A stretch of DNA of 64,000 nucleotides from a virus: the IMG/VR virus record IMGVR_UViG_3300035137_000026, positions 1 to 64,000 of that record. One strand, given 5' to 3'. Each line of letters opens with the position of its first letter. Positions within the stretch are counted from its first letter, which is position 1. Positions 40,722-49,721 of the stretch are shown in pieces. The translations under genes and the position numbers were made by a program. The notes under the pieces are model-generated. The model had not been told where the DNA came from, ran no database searches, and saw only the letters and a list, made by a program, of their open reading frames with translations.

Positions 40722-42028
40722 TAACTGATCTCTTCTGGGTCGACGTATTCGTCGTTATTCTTAGCAATACCTTCTAGCTCACAGAACCAGAAGCTCTTAT
40801 ATTTGTAGTGAGTCTCTACATTAGGAGCTTCTACTCTGAGAACGATACCTTCTCTGATATGGTCAGTATCGAGTAGAGAATTCCCTTGGGATAGTTCCTC
40901 ACATAGTTCTAGTAACTTACTACTATCACCATCATAAATGAATGGTTCTTTAATCTGTGGAACTGTGTCTAGTCCTAGCTCTCTACAACGTGTAACCATC
41001 TGTGTCCATGGTAATTCAGTTACCTCTCTACCTGGACCAGTTCTGGTGATTCTGTAGACTGCAATCTTGTATGTTCCTGGGTCGCAACCATATTTGTACA
41101 CCATCTTGGTTCCATACTTCTTCTTGAGTTTGGAGTCTTTGATGTTGTGCGCACCCATAATCAGGGCACCATCTTCAGAGTACCCTACAATTTCGTAGTA
41201 TAGGGTTTCTCCATCTTGAAGTCCTATATCCCTGATTTTATTATGGATAGTTGCTCTGAATTGTTTACCAGAGTAGTATCCTCCGTCGTCCACTTGTTTA
41301 GGGTCCAGGACCACACGTCGGGAACCAGTGACGTACTTGTACTCGCTGGTCTTAAATTTCTCTCCAAATATTTTATTCCAGGTTCTCTTGAACCAACCGA
41401 GTTCCTTAACCTGACGAAGCTTTCCTGTGCGTGCAGAAGTACCATGTATCTTCTCAGAGATTGAGAGTATTGCTCCAGCTGGGATGAGGTCTACCATCAT
41501 CCTAAGCTTCTGTGTATTGAAGTGCTCACGGAAGTCTGGGAATGATTCCTTTAGGATTCTCTTTGAGCTGCGGCGATCCTTATTTGTCCCACTCCCCATC
41601 ATCTTTCTAGTAGCTGGGGTGTAGTACTTATTACAGATTGGCTTACCATTTAGCTCATCGATTAGGTCACCTTTGGTGAGCCTCTCTATATCAAAGCCAG
41701 TCCACTTGAGCATCTTTAAAGGAACCCAGTAGCCCATAGACATTTCTTTACGAAACCTTTGTGCTCTCACACGTCGGTTGTCATCAAAGAATCCAGCCTT
41801 AGCTTCTGGGTTGGCATTTAGGTGTGTGTGCCTATGTAAGTTATTTCGCTGGCACATCTCCAAGCTTAGCTGTCCGTCTTCAGGAAAGAAGATGCCTAGC
41901 GTGCCTTCTACTATATCTGTAGAGATGATAACTTGATGCCCAGCGGCAGTACCCAGCATAAGCCTATCGGCATTAGAGTGAGATCTTATGTTCACGATAG
42001 GTGTAATAATTGCTTTATAGTTACTCAT
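40721..42028 (-). CDS. RNA ligase, Rnl5/DRB0094 type
   Basis: 435 aa. The N-terminal OB-like domain resembles that of DraRnl (HSNADRLMLGTAAGHQVI). Motif I is SEKIHGTSAR with the Lys nucleophile, YYEIVGYS motif III, IREGIVLRVE motif IV and HYKYKSFWF motif V. DraRnl seals nicks with a 3'-OH RNA strand. Its stop overlaps the macro-domain start by 1 nt. Confidence 0.9.
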   Translation of the reverse strand: MSNYKAIITPIVNIRSHSNADRLMLGTAAGHQVIISTDIVEGTLGIFFPEDGQLSLEMCQRNNLHRHTHLNANPEAKAGFFDDNRRVRAQRFRKEMSMGYWVPLKMLKWTGFDIERLTKGDLIDELNGKPICNKYYTPATRKMMGSGTNKDRRSSKRILKESFPDFREHFNTQKLRMMVDLIPAGAILSISEKIHGTSARTGKLRQVKELGWFKRTWNKIFGEKFKTSEYKYVTGSRRVVLDPKQVDDGGYYSGKQFRATIHNKIRDIGLQDGETLYYEIVGYSEDGALIMGAHNIKDSKLKKKYGTKMVYKYGCDPGTYKIAVYRITRTGPGREVTELPWTQMVTRCRELGLDTVPQIKEPFIYDGDSSKLLELCEELSQGNSLLDTDHIREGIVLRVEAPNVETHYKYKSFWFCELEGIAKNNDEYVDPEEIS

Positions 42029-42073
42029 CTGTAAGTACCTCTAGTAGTTATTAGATCTTGCCATACGAACCTC

Positions 42074-42346
42074 TTAGTCTTCTACTGGCATCCACTTTCT
42101 AATGGTGACCTCTTTTTCTTCTACCTCTACGATTTCACTATCGTATTGGTACTCATAGTCCGTGAAGTAACTTCCTGATCTACTGGCCGATACTTTCCAG
42201 CAAGTACCATCTGCGTCTCTGAAAATTTTGGTACCAAATGAGTATTTTCCCTCATCAGTGAAACCGATATCCTTGACTAATTTATAATCAGAATGCTCTT
42301 CGTCAAAGATGCTTTCTACTTCTTCTTCTGTAAGTTTCTTCTTCAT
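42074..42346 (-). CDS. Hypothetical acidic protein, 90 aa
   Basis: MKKKLTEEEVESIFDEEHSD... beta-rich C-terminal half. Confidence 0.6.
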   Translation of the reverse strand: MKKKLTEEEVESIFDEEHSDYKLVKDIGFTDEGKYSFGTKIFRDADGTCWKVSASRSGSYFTDYEYQYDSEIVEVEEKEVTIRKWMPVED

Positions 42347-42361
42347 TCTATTGCTCCTTGG

Positions 42362-42444
42362 CACATCCGGCAGGACTCGAACCTGCAGTGCTTTTCAGCG
42401 CCGGATTAGAAGTCCGGTGGGTTATCCGGTTACCCTACGGATGC
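42362..42444 (-). tRNA. tRNA-Arg(TCT) with long variable arm
   Basis: Acceptor GCATCCG/CGGATGT, D-arm GGGT/ACCC, stem CCGGA/TCCGG with loop CTTCTAA, 14-nt variable region forming GC-TGAAAA-GC, T-arm GCAGG-TTCGAGT-CCTGC, discriminator G. Confidence 0.9.
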
Positions 42445-42453
42445 ATTATCTGA

Positions 42454-42552
42454 TTACTTTGATCTGTGAGCTTTCTCTTTCTTTACATTTCCTCCAGCTT
42501 CAAACTTGTCTGTATTGATGTCGAACTTTAGTTCTACTTTTGGATCAGACAT
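42454..42552 (-). CDS. Basic peptide, 32 aa
   Basis: MSDPKVELKFDINTDKFEAG..., overlaps the upstream TGA. Confidence 0.4.
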   Translation of the reverse strand: MSDPKVELKFDINTDKFEAGGNVKKEKAHRSK

Positions 42553-42688
42553 TCTGTCCTCTATGTGATGTAAGCATATCTAACAGATTCATCTTGCTAG
42601 GTAACTCGAATAGGTCCCAGTTACCAGACACCTTACAGGTGGCAAGAAACATACCAGTGTTTCTGTCTTAGAATAAGTATAGATGCAT
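42545..42688 (-). CDS. Small protein with TAA at codon 7
   Basis: MHLYLF, TAA 42668-42670, DRNTGMFLATCKVSGNWDLFELPSKM..., TGA. The second part is plainly coding and lacks its own early start. Confidence 0.5.
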
Positions 42689-43119
42689 CACTTACCTAAT
42701 ATCTTTCCTAAGCATGGTATACAGAAATACCAACTATGCCATTTACCTTCAAAGATTGCTTTATCTACTCATGCTTTTTCTCCAGGATGGATTAAATGTC
42801 TTACCTTTCCTATCTTAGAGAGATGACGGATATGATTCTTCTTTACTCTTACAATGCGACTAGACTTTAGCCTTAGGTCTGTATCATAGTCGCCATCAAA
42901 CAGATCTACTGTCAGTAGGTCTTTATAGTATTCGAGTTTTAGCTCTCTGGATTCCTTGTTAACTTTATACCAGCTATTATCTTCATATGCTCTTTCAGCC
43001 AGTTCTGCATAAGGAGCTAGCCTTTTACGAACATATGGCTCATGTATCATAAGGGTATGTTCTGGAGGAATTCCATGAATATATGTGAAGAGTTCTCTTA
43101 TCAGGTTGGTAAAGCTCAT
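42688..43119 (-). CDS. Hypothetical protein continued past TGA
   Basis: MSFTNLIRELFTYIHGIPPE...IHPGEKA, TGA 42769-42771, VDKAIFEGKWHSWYFCIPCLGKILGK, TGA overlapping the next ATG. The first part alone is a normal 116-aa gene. Confidence 0.5.
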
Positions 43120-43132
43120 TATCTTACCTTGG

Positions 43133-43157
43133 TGGACCCATGTGGCATCGAACCGCA
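43133..43157 (-). other. tRNA T-arm/acceptor-like fragment
   Basis: TGCGG-TTCGATG-CCACA followed by TGGGTCC plus A. No complementary 5' strand seen nearby; the upstream 43,210-43,290 stretch is not a cloverleaf. Confidence 0.3.
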
Positions 43158-43282
43158 GTCCAAACACTATCCATGTATAGATCGTTACATGCTTAGTCTA
43201 CTCTATCCAACCATCTACCAGTGGATATCATAAATGGAGGTTTTGTCTTTTGTGTTTCGCCGCTGATATAAAGACAAACTCT

Positions 43283-43348
43283 GGCGGCTAGTTACATTAA
43301 ATTGCGCCTCGTCCAAATATGTAATCTCATTGGATTTGGCGGCTAGTT
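43283..43348. repeat. Two copies of GGCGGCTAGTT in a non-coding stretch
   Basis: The 11-mer occurs at 43283 and 43338. The whole 43158-43479 stretch has no clear gene. Just before 43480 a hairpin ATAGCTTC/GAAGCT(T)AT inside GGGC/GCCC follows the upstream gene's stop and may be a terminator or small RNA. Confidence 0.4.
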
Positions 43349-43479
43349 TGCTTACGCAGTGGCTAGCATAGGTTGTACATCGTTGCCGATTGTACTTTGG
43401 TTACTTTCTAATCTGGTACAACCATCCAGGGCATGCACTATAAGCTTCATTAGTACCCGTCGAAGCTATGTCAAGCCCA

Positions 43480-43743
43480 TTATTGGTGTACTTTGACCAA
43501 CCTTAGATCATTATCATGTTCTACCCTATCGTGCAACGTTTTTACGTTTTGGAATAGTTGCCGAAGGTGTTCCATGCAGTGTTTCGCCCATTTGTCTGAC
43601 TCGGAGAGATATTTGTCTTCTGTGTTTGGGATAGGCTGTGGATACATATTCAAACTACTCTGGGCACTAATGATTTCACACATTATGCCTTGGAGAGCAG
43701 TTGCTAAGGTATCATCCTTATTTATTGTTAGCGGCTTTGACAT
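43480..43743 (-). CDS. Hypothetical helical protein, 87 aa
   Basis: MSKPLTINKDDTLATALQGI...; no recognised motif. Confidence 0.6.
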   Translation of the reverse strand: MSKPLTINKDDTLATALQGIMCEIISAQSSLNMYPQPIPNTEDKYLSESDKWAKHCMEHLRQLFQNVKTLHDRVEHDNDLRLVKVHQ

Positions 43744-43745
43744 TA

Positions 43746-44153
43746 CTATTCTTTCCCATTGACTTTTAGCCATATCTCAGCATTACTAGGAATGGGCGTA
43801 ACTCCTTGTTTCCTCAGGCGAAACTCCCATCCTTTGCCACTAGCACATCTAAGTGGATAATGGTGTGGCTACTTGTCTTCTAGAACCTTTGGGATTATGT
43901 ATACTGTGATGTCTTTTCCATGCTTCTCCCATGTTCTGAACTCGAACTTGATGGTATTCTGGCGGCTATTCAGATTAGTCGTGGTACATCCGTGGGCGAT
44001 TCCATTGCTGTAGAGTATGGCTCCACCACCAAGGAGGGGATCGCCATAATTATTTCGCATGTGGAGCTAACCGCAAATGTAGTCATTGTTGGCTGTTGTA
44101 GTCAAGCTAACTGTTGATAATACCAACAGAATTGTGGCAATTGTTCTCTTCAT
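43746..44153 (-). CDS. Secreted protein interrupted by two TAG codons
   Basis: ATG 44153 starts a signal peptide (MKRTIATILLVLSTVSLTTTA). TAG 44067-44069 follows NDYICG; then LHMRNNYGDPLLGGGAILYSN...PKVLEDK, TAG 43869-43871, PHHYPLRCASGKGWEFRLRK...LKVNGKE, stop. All in one frame. Confidence 0.6.
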
Positions 44154-44681
44154 GGTGTCTTCTGTTTTGTGGGAAATATTACCCTGTTTTTCCCACAAGA
44201 CTGTGGGAAGGGTAAAGGTGCTGGTTTTTGTCCCTAACACGTTCCCTGGTCATCTTTGGAGGGTGGCCGAGTGGAAAGCACCCTGTGACCTGTATGGGGG
44301 TTGTTAACCTCACCGTCCGTGCTCCGCAACTGGATTTGCTAGGGTCGCTAGGATAAACCAGCAAACCTAATTAGTCTGCAGTTTTAGGTCGTACAGTGGA
44401 CCGGGAGCAACACCAGAATGGTAATATGGCCCTCTACCATGGCAGCTATTTAGCGTCAGCTCCGAGACATGGAGGAATAGGCCTGCCCTTAGAGTACTGT
44501 GTGTTGTGCTCCAGGCTTGTCAGTGTGTCAGGATTCCATTACTCTTCTAAGGTCCCAAACCAACGGCGGACCAACGTGAGAAGAGGTAAGATCCTGAATG
44601 GGTTAGCGTATTCCTCCGTCTGTGAATCTGTTCTTAACCATGTATTCCGACCTATGTGGTCTTATGAACTAGCAGACAGAT
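44154..44681. other. 528-bp stretch without a convincing gene
   Basis: No frame looks coding on either strand. On the plus strand 44,260-44,280 reads GGAGGGTGGCCGAGTGG, like the 5' end of a class II tRNA, followed by GGTTGTTAACC, but no T-arm or pairing acceptor follows. Possibly a tRNA remnant. Confidence 0.4.
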
Positions 44682-44756
44682 TGAAAGGGGTTGGATTTGA
44701 ACCAACGTTTCCGGGCATCACACCGTGGGTGTCTTAGGCCGCTAGATGACCCTTTC
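44682..44756 (-). tRNA. tRNA, anticodon uncertain (possibly His GTG)
   Basis: Perfect acceptor GAAAGGG/CCCTTTC, D-arm ATCTAGCGGCCTAAGAC, T-arm GTTGG-TTCAAAT-CCAAC. The anticodon stem CCCAC/CCCGG pairs badly around GGTGTGATG; T-GTG would give His. Confidence 0.55.
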
Positions 44757-44868
44757 AGTTAGGCCAGTTTGACCCCTGACCCAAGGGTTCTCCAAGGAGT
44801 TGGTGGGATGGCTGGGGGCAAGCCGTTTGTCTCCCACTAACTAGAAACATTCTAGTTATAACTAATAA

Positions 44869-45396
44869 CTAATAGTACTCTCCGTCTTCATTGGAGTTGT
44901 GGAAGTACCTATCCTCTAGGTTAAGGTCATCTATAAGTCCGGTGGTCTCGCTTAACTGCAACATTGCCTCTGTAATAAATTTGGTCGTGGCTTCATGGTT
45001 CGGTTCTACTATATATTCTTCTGGTTCAGGTTTATCTGTCCATGTTCTGACTATGACTGGCCAGAATGTATTGTTTGCGAGTCCTTCTTGAGTCTTCTTG
45101 ACTGTTACTTCTCTCCCTTGTGCTTTCCTTAGGTGTGGGACTAGCACACATTTTGGTGTAAGCTTGGCTACAACTGCGTAGCCCGAGCTGAGGTCGTACC
45201 TCCTCTTACCAATGCTGTATGATACGCCAGTTACTAGGACATCTTCGCCTTCTACGTCATCGGCTGGGTGTCCCTGTATCCAGGGGAACCATTTTTTACC
45301 CTTTGGTAGGTATTCTTTACCTTTACAGATAGCACTGACGGGCAGTGATCTGCCTGGGGTTACTTTCCTATCCTTCAGGAAGATACTAATCTCCAT
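44869..45396 (-). CDS. Hypothetical protein, 175 aa
   Basis: Starts MEISIFLKDRKVTPGRSLPV, beta-rich, with GDVEGEDVLVTGVSYSIGKRR-type strands. Overlaps the large upstream gene by 11 bp. Unknown. Confidence 0.65.
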   Translation of the reverse strand: MEISIFLKDRKVTPGRSLPVSAICKGKEYLPKGKKWFPWIQGHPADDVEGEDVLVTGVSYSIGKRRYDLSSGYAVVAKLTPKCVLVPHLRKAQGREVTVKKTQEGLANNTFWPVIVRTWTDKPEPEEYIVEPNHEATTKFITEAMLQLSETTGLIDDLNLEDRYFHNSNEDGEYY

Positions 45397-47539
45397 TGGT
45401 AGCCTCCTCGTATGTCCTGAGGGTTGGTATTTCTGTGTGTCCGAGCTGCCAGATAATCCGGCCGCACTGTTCACATTCCAGCCCCAGCAACCCTTTACCA
45501 GGGATGTGGGCTCCGCTCTGGTTACTGCCTGACTGCGTAATCTCGTACCATTTGAGTTTGCCAATGGCTTGAGCTGGTATTGCCTGTACATGTAGTGCTG
45601 GTACTCTCTTGGCCTCGTCGGCTGAAAGGCACTTGACATGAGTACATGGCAGTGAGGCCTCGATGTTAGTTTCCCTAGAGCTTGTAACCTGCTCTCGGAG
45701 CTGCTCGTACAGGACCTCTCGTCCGAGCAAATGACGCCTAAGCCTTGCGCAGCTTTTGCTCCATCTGGCTTCGTCAGTTATGGAGATTCTGTCTATCAGG
45801 CTAGGGTGGAAGTCGAAAGTCTTGACGAACCTCCACTTGGGAACCAGTTCACCACTCTTATCCCGGAAGAAGCCTCCATCCTTATGCATTGTATAGCGTG
45901 GTGGGTCGTATAGCCTAGCTTCACGCTTCCACTTACGATGTTGCGCCCATGCCATATAGGCCTTCAGGTCGTAGAGGTTATCAATACGGCTGAAGTGCTT
46001 AGCCAGTAGGTCAAGTACCTTGCGGCGCTCTTCGCTAGACTCCCGATTCAGCTTGAGCCTAGCTTTGATGATGTCTACCATCTTATAGATGGAGTCCCAT
46101 TGCTTCTTAGTCAGGAATTCTTCGGTGAATGCCTGCGCTCTGCGTTGTAGCCATATGCTATCTTTGTGTGAGCTGAAGTGGCTGACTACCTGACCATTGT
46201 TGTTGCGCTCGCCAAGGTTGACTTTCTTTCGTCGGTCGAACCATACCCAGACGGCTATTCGTAGCTGTTCTTCGTCTCCCTTCTTATTTTCTCTCCACTC
46301 ACGGATAAATTCTTCTCGGGCGATACTCAGAGCTGAACGGTGAATAACATCTCCGGTTTTGCGGTCAATATGGTCATTAATAGACCAGTTAGCCCACAAT
46401 ACTTTGTCCGAATGGTACATGCCACGAATCTTGCCGAGGAATCCACCAGAACGGCTACGCTGGCCTGTCATTGGGTCAGTAATCCAGGGTCCATAGAGGT
46501 CCCGTTCACTATCACAGCTTGCTGCTTCGCCAAGTAGCTGGTAGAAAAACTCTACCCTGTTTTCTGCTGCTACTTCTGTGTTGAACACTTCTGGCAACCT
46601 AATGCCTTTGTGGATTCTCCTTGGCTGTGAGTAGCCATAGCCACAGTATGGTGAATTTATACATGTGGTTATGTTGCGCCCGACCTCTCGGTCTAGAGCT
46701 TGTTCATATTGAAGCGTTAGTAGTGTCTGCTCTTGGTCAGTTGTAGCTTTGCTAATTAGCTCCCTGAATGTGTCAGTGATAGTTCTGATAGCGGCTTTGG
46801 TCTCGTCGTCTAGCTCTGGCAGTACTGTTGCTGTTGTGCGGGGGTCGTACCGCATTACGACCTCATCGTCGGACTGTTGAAAAGCTGTCTCAGTGTCATC
46901 GTCAGTGTATTCGTCACCCAGGACTGGGTTCTCAGAGCCGCTGGCTACTGCCGAGACGTCGGTTTCTACTCTAGTAGCAAATGGGCTGTGGTATACGTTG
47001 TGGTCTTGGCCTTTGCTATCGTAGGCGATAGCTCCGAGGATGTCGCTGACTCTCTCGGACTCTGTTTCTGGTAATACTATTCCCAGGGCTTCGAGATACA
47101 ATCTGCTGGCAGATGGCCTCTCGTTGAAAGTCTCTATATCGGCCTCTGATCTATCCGAGCCCCACTCGTTGTATTCGTAGACTTGCGTGATTGGGTCAAC
47201 AACGGCGAATAGTGCAGAATTGCTACGGTTAATGAACCATTTATCTGGATCGCCGAGGACGAACTTCAATGACTGTGGAAGCTCGTCTGTTTTGGTGCGG
47301 GCATCGCCGTAGATAATCTCGTCGTTTGCTTCCTGTAGGAGCATAAGCTCAGGAGTGTATGACCTCCTGTCGCCAGCTACATGTTCTGGTGGGGTTTTTG
47401 TCTTGGTTATATGCCAAGCTTTAACATCTTCTGGCGATGCTTCTACTCTCAGCCAGCCATGACGAGTCCAGACCAGCTTGGATGGCTGAGATGCCTTATG
47501 ACGGTTTCGTGCTCCATTGGAGATAGAATGCCTGTTCAT
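45386..47539 (-). CDS. Large protein of unknown function, 717 aa
   Basis: Contains LEALGIVLPETESE, a Cys cluster CINSPYCGYGYSQP near residue 310, many charged helices and a C-terminal zinc ribbon (LECEQCGRIIW). Position next to an SSB-like gene suggests a replication or nucleic-acid role, but no polymerase, helicase or nuclease motif was recognised. Confidence 0.75.
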   Translation of the reverse strand: MNRHSISNGARNRHKASQPSKLVWTRHGWLRVEASPEDVKAWHITKTKTPPEHVAGDRRSYTPELMLLQEANDEIIYGDARTKTDELPQSLKFVLGDPDKWFINRSNSALFAVVDPITQVYEYNEWGSDRSEADIETFNERPSASRLYLEALGIVLPETESERVSDILGAIAYDSKGQDHNVYHSPFATRVETDVSAVASGSENPVLGDEYTDDDTETAFQQSDDEVVMRYDPRTTATVLPELDDETKAAIRTITDTFRELISKATTDQEQTLLTLQYEQALDREVGRNITTCINSPYCGYGYSQPRRIHKGIRLPEVFNTEVAAENRVEFFYQLLGEAASCDSERDLYGPWITDPMTGQRSRSGGFLGKIRGMYHSDKVLWANWSINDHIDRKTGDVIHRSALSIAREEFIREWRENKKGDEEQLRIAVWVWFDRRKKVNLGERNNNGQVVSHFSSHKDSIWLQRRAQAFTEEFLTKKQWDSIYKMVDIIKARLKLNRESSEERRKVLDLLAKHFSRIDNLYDLKAYMAWAQHRKWKREARLYDPPRYTMHKDGGFFRDKSGELVPKWRFVKTFDFHPSLIDRISITDEARWSKSCARLRRHLLGREVLYEQLREQVTSSRETNIEASLPCTHVKCLSADEAKRVPALHVQAIPAQAIGKLKWYEITQSGSNQSGAHIPGKGLLGLECEQCGRIIWQLGHTEIPTLRTYEEATNGD

Positions 47540-47737
47540 ATGCCCTCCTTACTTACAGGCTAACAGCTGCTACTTTAGATTGAAGTAGAATGCAACAATT
47601 AAGCAAAATACTCTATCTGCATATCAGCTGTGTGTTGGTGTTCTGATTATATTACTCCTTTCAGTGGGAAAGGCATCCCGACCGGCTCTCGGGTGGGTTT
47701 GAGAGCCGGCCAGGACACCCATTGGGGGAGATGGGAA

Positions 47738-48379
47738 CTACTGGTTAAAGTCGGCCTCGTTGGGATCGAGGCTCTCGGGGGCCTCGTTGTTACTTGCAAG
47801 CTCGTCGACTTTTGTACGGTCGATGATTTCCCTGACGGGTCCGTATGGCTCCTGCTGGGTAGCGAGATGGGCGAGGATGCCGTCTTTGATGGCCGCCCCG
47901 GTTTCGTCGCTGATGACTGAGCCGTTGACTTCTACCTTGGCGTCCTTCATGAGGCTCACAAGTCGGTCGATCTGGCGGTCGATGGGGGAATCCATGAACG
48001 TCAGTTCTCTCATGTAGACCTTGGTGTTGGCATACAACACCTGCTCGCCTTGGCTGTTCTTGCCAACGCTCGGCTGATGGGTCAGGCGGCCGTCGACCTG
48101 AACCAGACGTCCGGGGGCCAAGCTCTGGAAGAGTTTCAGCCCTCTGTCGTTTTCGGGAAGAATAACCTGGACGATTTCCCTGGGCCGTTGTTCACGCCCA
48201 GTGGCTGGGTTGAACTTGGGCTCCTTGGTAGTATCCTCGCATAGCATGGAGAACCGGATGAAGGGGACACGCTTGCGCTCCATCTGTCCGTTCTGTCGGT
48301 TGCGGCGTTCTTTCCAGTCCCATGTTATCATGGGCTTCATTCCGCCGTTGCCGATGATTCCTTGCACAGTAGTTTGCAT
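47738..48379 (-). CDS. ssb: Single-stranded DNA-binding-like protein
   Basis: 213 aa with CAAGGAG before the start. An OB-fold-like N-terminal region (VPFIRFSMLCEDTT, REIVQVILPENDRGLKLFQSLAPGRLVQVDGRL) and an acidic C-terminal tail (SLDPNEADFNQ) resemble phage SSBs. Confidence 0.7.
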   Translation of the reverse strand: MQTTVQGIIGNGGMKPMITWDWKERRNRQNGQMERKRVPFIRFSMLCEDTTKEPKFNPATGREQRPREIVQVILPENDRGLKLFQSLAPGRLVQVDGRLTHQPSVGKNSQGEQVLYANTKVYMRELTFMDSPIDRQIDRLVSLMKDAKVEVNGSVISDETGAAIKDGILAHLATQQEPYGPVREIIDRTKVDELASNNEAPESLDPNEADFNQ

Positions 48380-48480
48380 TTCTTACTCCTTGGGCGTAAA
48401 GCCACTCTGTTACCGGTTTATTCAAGGAGGATGGTGGTAACATTCACCCTCCTATTGAGATTCGCCTTAAACCCTTACAA

Positions 48481-48714
48481 CTAATAATAGAAGTATTTCT
48501 TGGGATAATGTTTTCTTTCCTTTTTCTGTTTTTTCCTCTCTAGCAGTAGTATGATCATGACGCTGATGGCTATTGGCCAGGCAACTGTTGTGAGGATAAA
48601 TGCAGGGGGCTTGAATCCGAGTGGTCTCTTTCCTCCTTCTGTGATGAGAACTATGAGTAATAGAGTCATGATGCATCCGCATTCGAGCCATATTATAGTA
48701 ATTATCTCAGTCAT
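48481..48714 (-). CDS. Membrane protein, 77 aa
   Basis: Two hydrophobic helices (ECGCIMTLLLIVLIT, TVAWPIAISVMIILLL) and a basic tail. Confidence 0.65.
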   Translation of the reverse strand: MTEIITIIWLECGCIMTLLLIVLITEGGKRPLGFKPPAFILTTVAWPIAISVMIILLLERKKQKKERKHYPKKYFYY

Positions 48715-49033
48715 TTGTTGTTCCTGCCTTCTTTACGCCATGCTCAGCATAGATTACAGTGAGCATGAGGGCTTCGTCCAAGTTAACTAATGCCAGCGTG
48801 CCGAAGACGATTGCTGCCCACAGCATGATTGGAAAGTCCATGCCTGCGATGAATAGTCCTGCTGGGATGCCCAGGGCGAATATCCAAACGGCTGAGGATA
48901 GCTGTGTGCTGTCGTATTTTCCATCTTTCTTGGCACGGATGCCAAAGAGCCGAGCCATGATGGTGACAATGCCCTTAGTGGCATTTGATAGCCGGCTGAT
49001 GCCATGCTTGAAGAATTTAACTATACGTTGCAT
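48707..49033 (-). CDS. Membrane protein, 108 aa
   Basis: Starts MQRIVKFFKHGISR; two TM segments (SSAVWIFALGIPAGLFIAG, LWAAIVFGTLALVNL). Confidence 0.65.
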   Translation of the reverse strand: MQRIVKFFKHGISRLSNATKGIVTIMARLFGIRAKKDGKYDSTQLSSAVWIFALGIPAGLFIAGMDFPIMLWAAIVFGTLALVNLDEALMLTVIYAEHGVKKAGTTND

Positions 49034-49253
49034 TGGCTGCCTCCTTGGATGTCTGTGCTGACAGCACGGCAAACCAGATGAGTGCGGGGACAGCAAAGAT
49101 GAGGAACACGATAGGACTTAGTGTGTTGAATGCGAGTGCTATACCACCACCAAGGTAGTAGCAACTGACCACTGTTCCAACAAGTGGTAGTGCTTCTGGA
49201 TGGTGGGTGGCCCGCTTGAATAAGCTTTTAATCTTTGTCCACAGCTTCTTCAT
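49017..49253 (-). CDS. Membrane protein, 78 aa
   Basis: Two TM segments (LPLVGTVVSCYYLGGGIALA, IVFLIFAVPALIWFAVL). Confidence 0.65.
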   Translation of the reverse strand: MKKLWTKIKSLFKRATHHPEALPLVGTVVSCYYLGGGIALAFNTLSPIVFLIFAVPALIWFAVLSAQTSKEAANATYS

Positions 49254-49632
49254 TGCCTCCTCCCTCCTTGCTGTCCAGTGGTTTGCAGTCGGGACAGATC
49301 AGCCTGCCATTGACCTCCTTTAACTCGGTATCGATCTGTCCACAGCTGAAGCAATGCTTGTCCTTGACTTCGTTGAATTCGGCGTCAATGGCATCAGGGT
49401 CAGTTGTGGCTGGAATGTCTCTGGTGGCGGCGAATGCACCGTATGGGATGGCTACCATACCGATGACAATAAGTACTACAAACATAGCAATGACCGCCAG
49501 TCCGGTTCCTACGATGCTACCCACCGTCCTTACGGCAATTCCGGTGCCTTTGGTTGCACGGCTCATTACGCCTGAGCACAGGCGCCTCAAGCCAGACCAT
49601 ATACGACCGAGTTGGTTTAACAGTCTCTTCAT
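49228..49632 (-). CDS. TM plus zinc-ribbon protein
   Basis: Start at 49632 with AAAGGAG. One strong TM (TGLAVIAMFVVLIVIGMVAI) then a cytosolic CFSCGQ...ICPDC ribbon. Confidence 0.65.
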   Translation of the reverse strand: MKRLLNQLGRIWSGLRRLCSGVMSRATKGTGIAVRTVGSIVGTGLAVIAMFVVLIVIGMVAIPYGAFAATRDIPATTDPDAIDAEFNEVKDKHCFSCGQIDTELKEVNGRLICPDCKPLDSKEGGGNEEAVDKD

Positions 49633-49721
49633 GTCTTCTCCTTTATCTCCTCTATCTCTTTGTTGAACAATCTCTTGTGCTCCTCTTCTAATAGTCTGGC
49701 GCACGTCTTGTAATACTTCAT
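49629..49721 (-). CDS. Coiled-coil peptide, 30 aa
   Basis: MKYYKTCARLLEEEHKRLFN...KEKT, overlapping the next start by ATGA. Confidence 0.45.
   Translation of the reverse strand: MKYYKTCARLLEEEHKRLFNKEIEEIKEKT

Noticed and set aside
44260-44330. Plus-strand tRNA with GTT anticodon
   Set aside because: Only the 5' GGCCGAGTGG and a GTT-containing loop fit; no T-arm or pairing acceptor follows.
45212-45532. Long plus-strand frames opposite the 717-aa protein and similar antisense frames elsewhere
   Set aside because: Composition mirrors the minus-strand codons; no ribosome sites or recognisable motifs.
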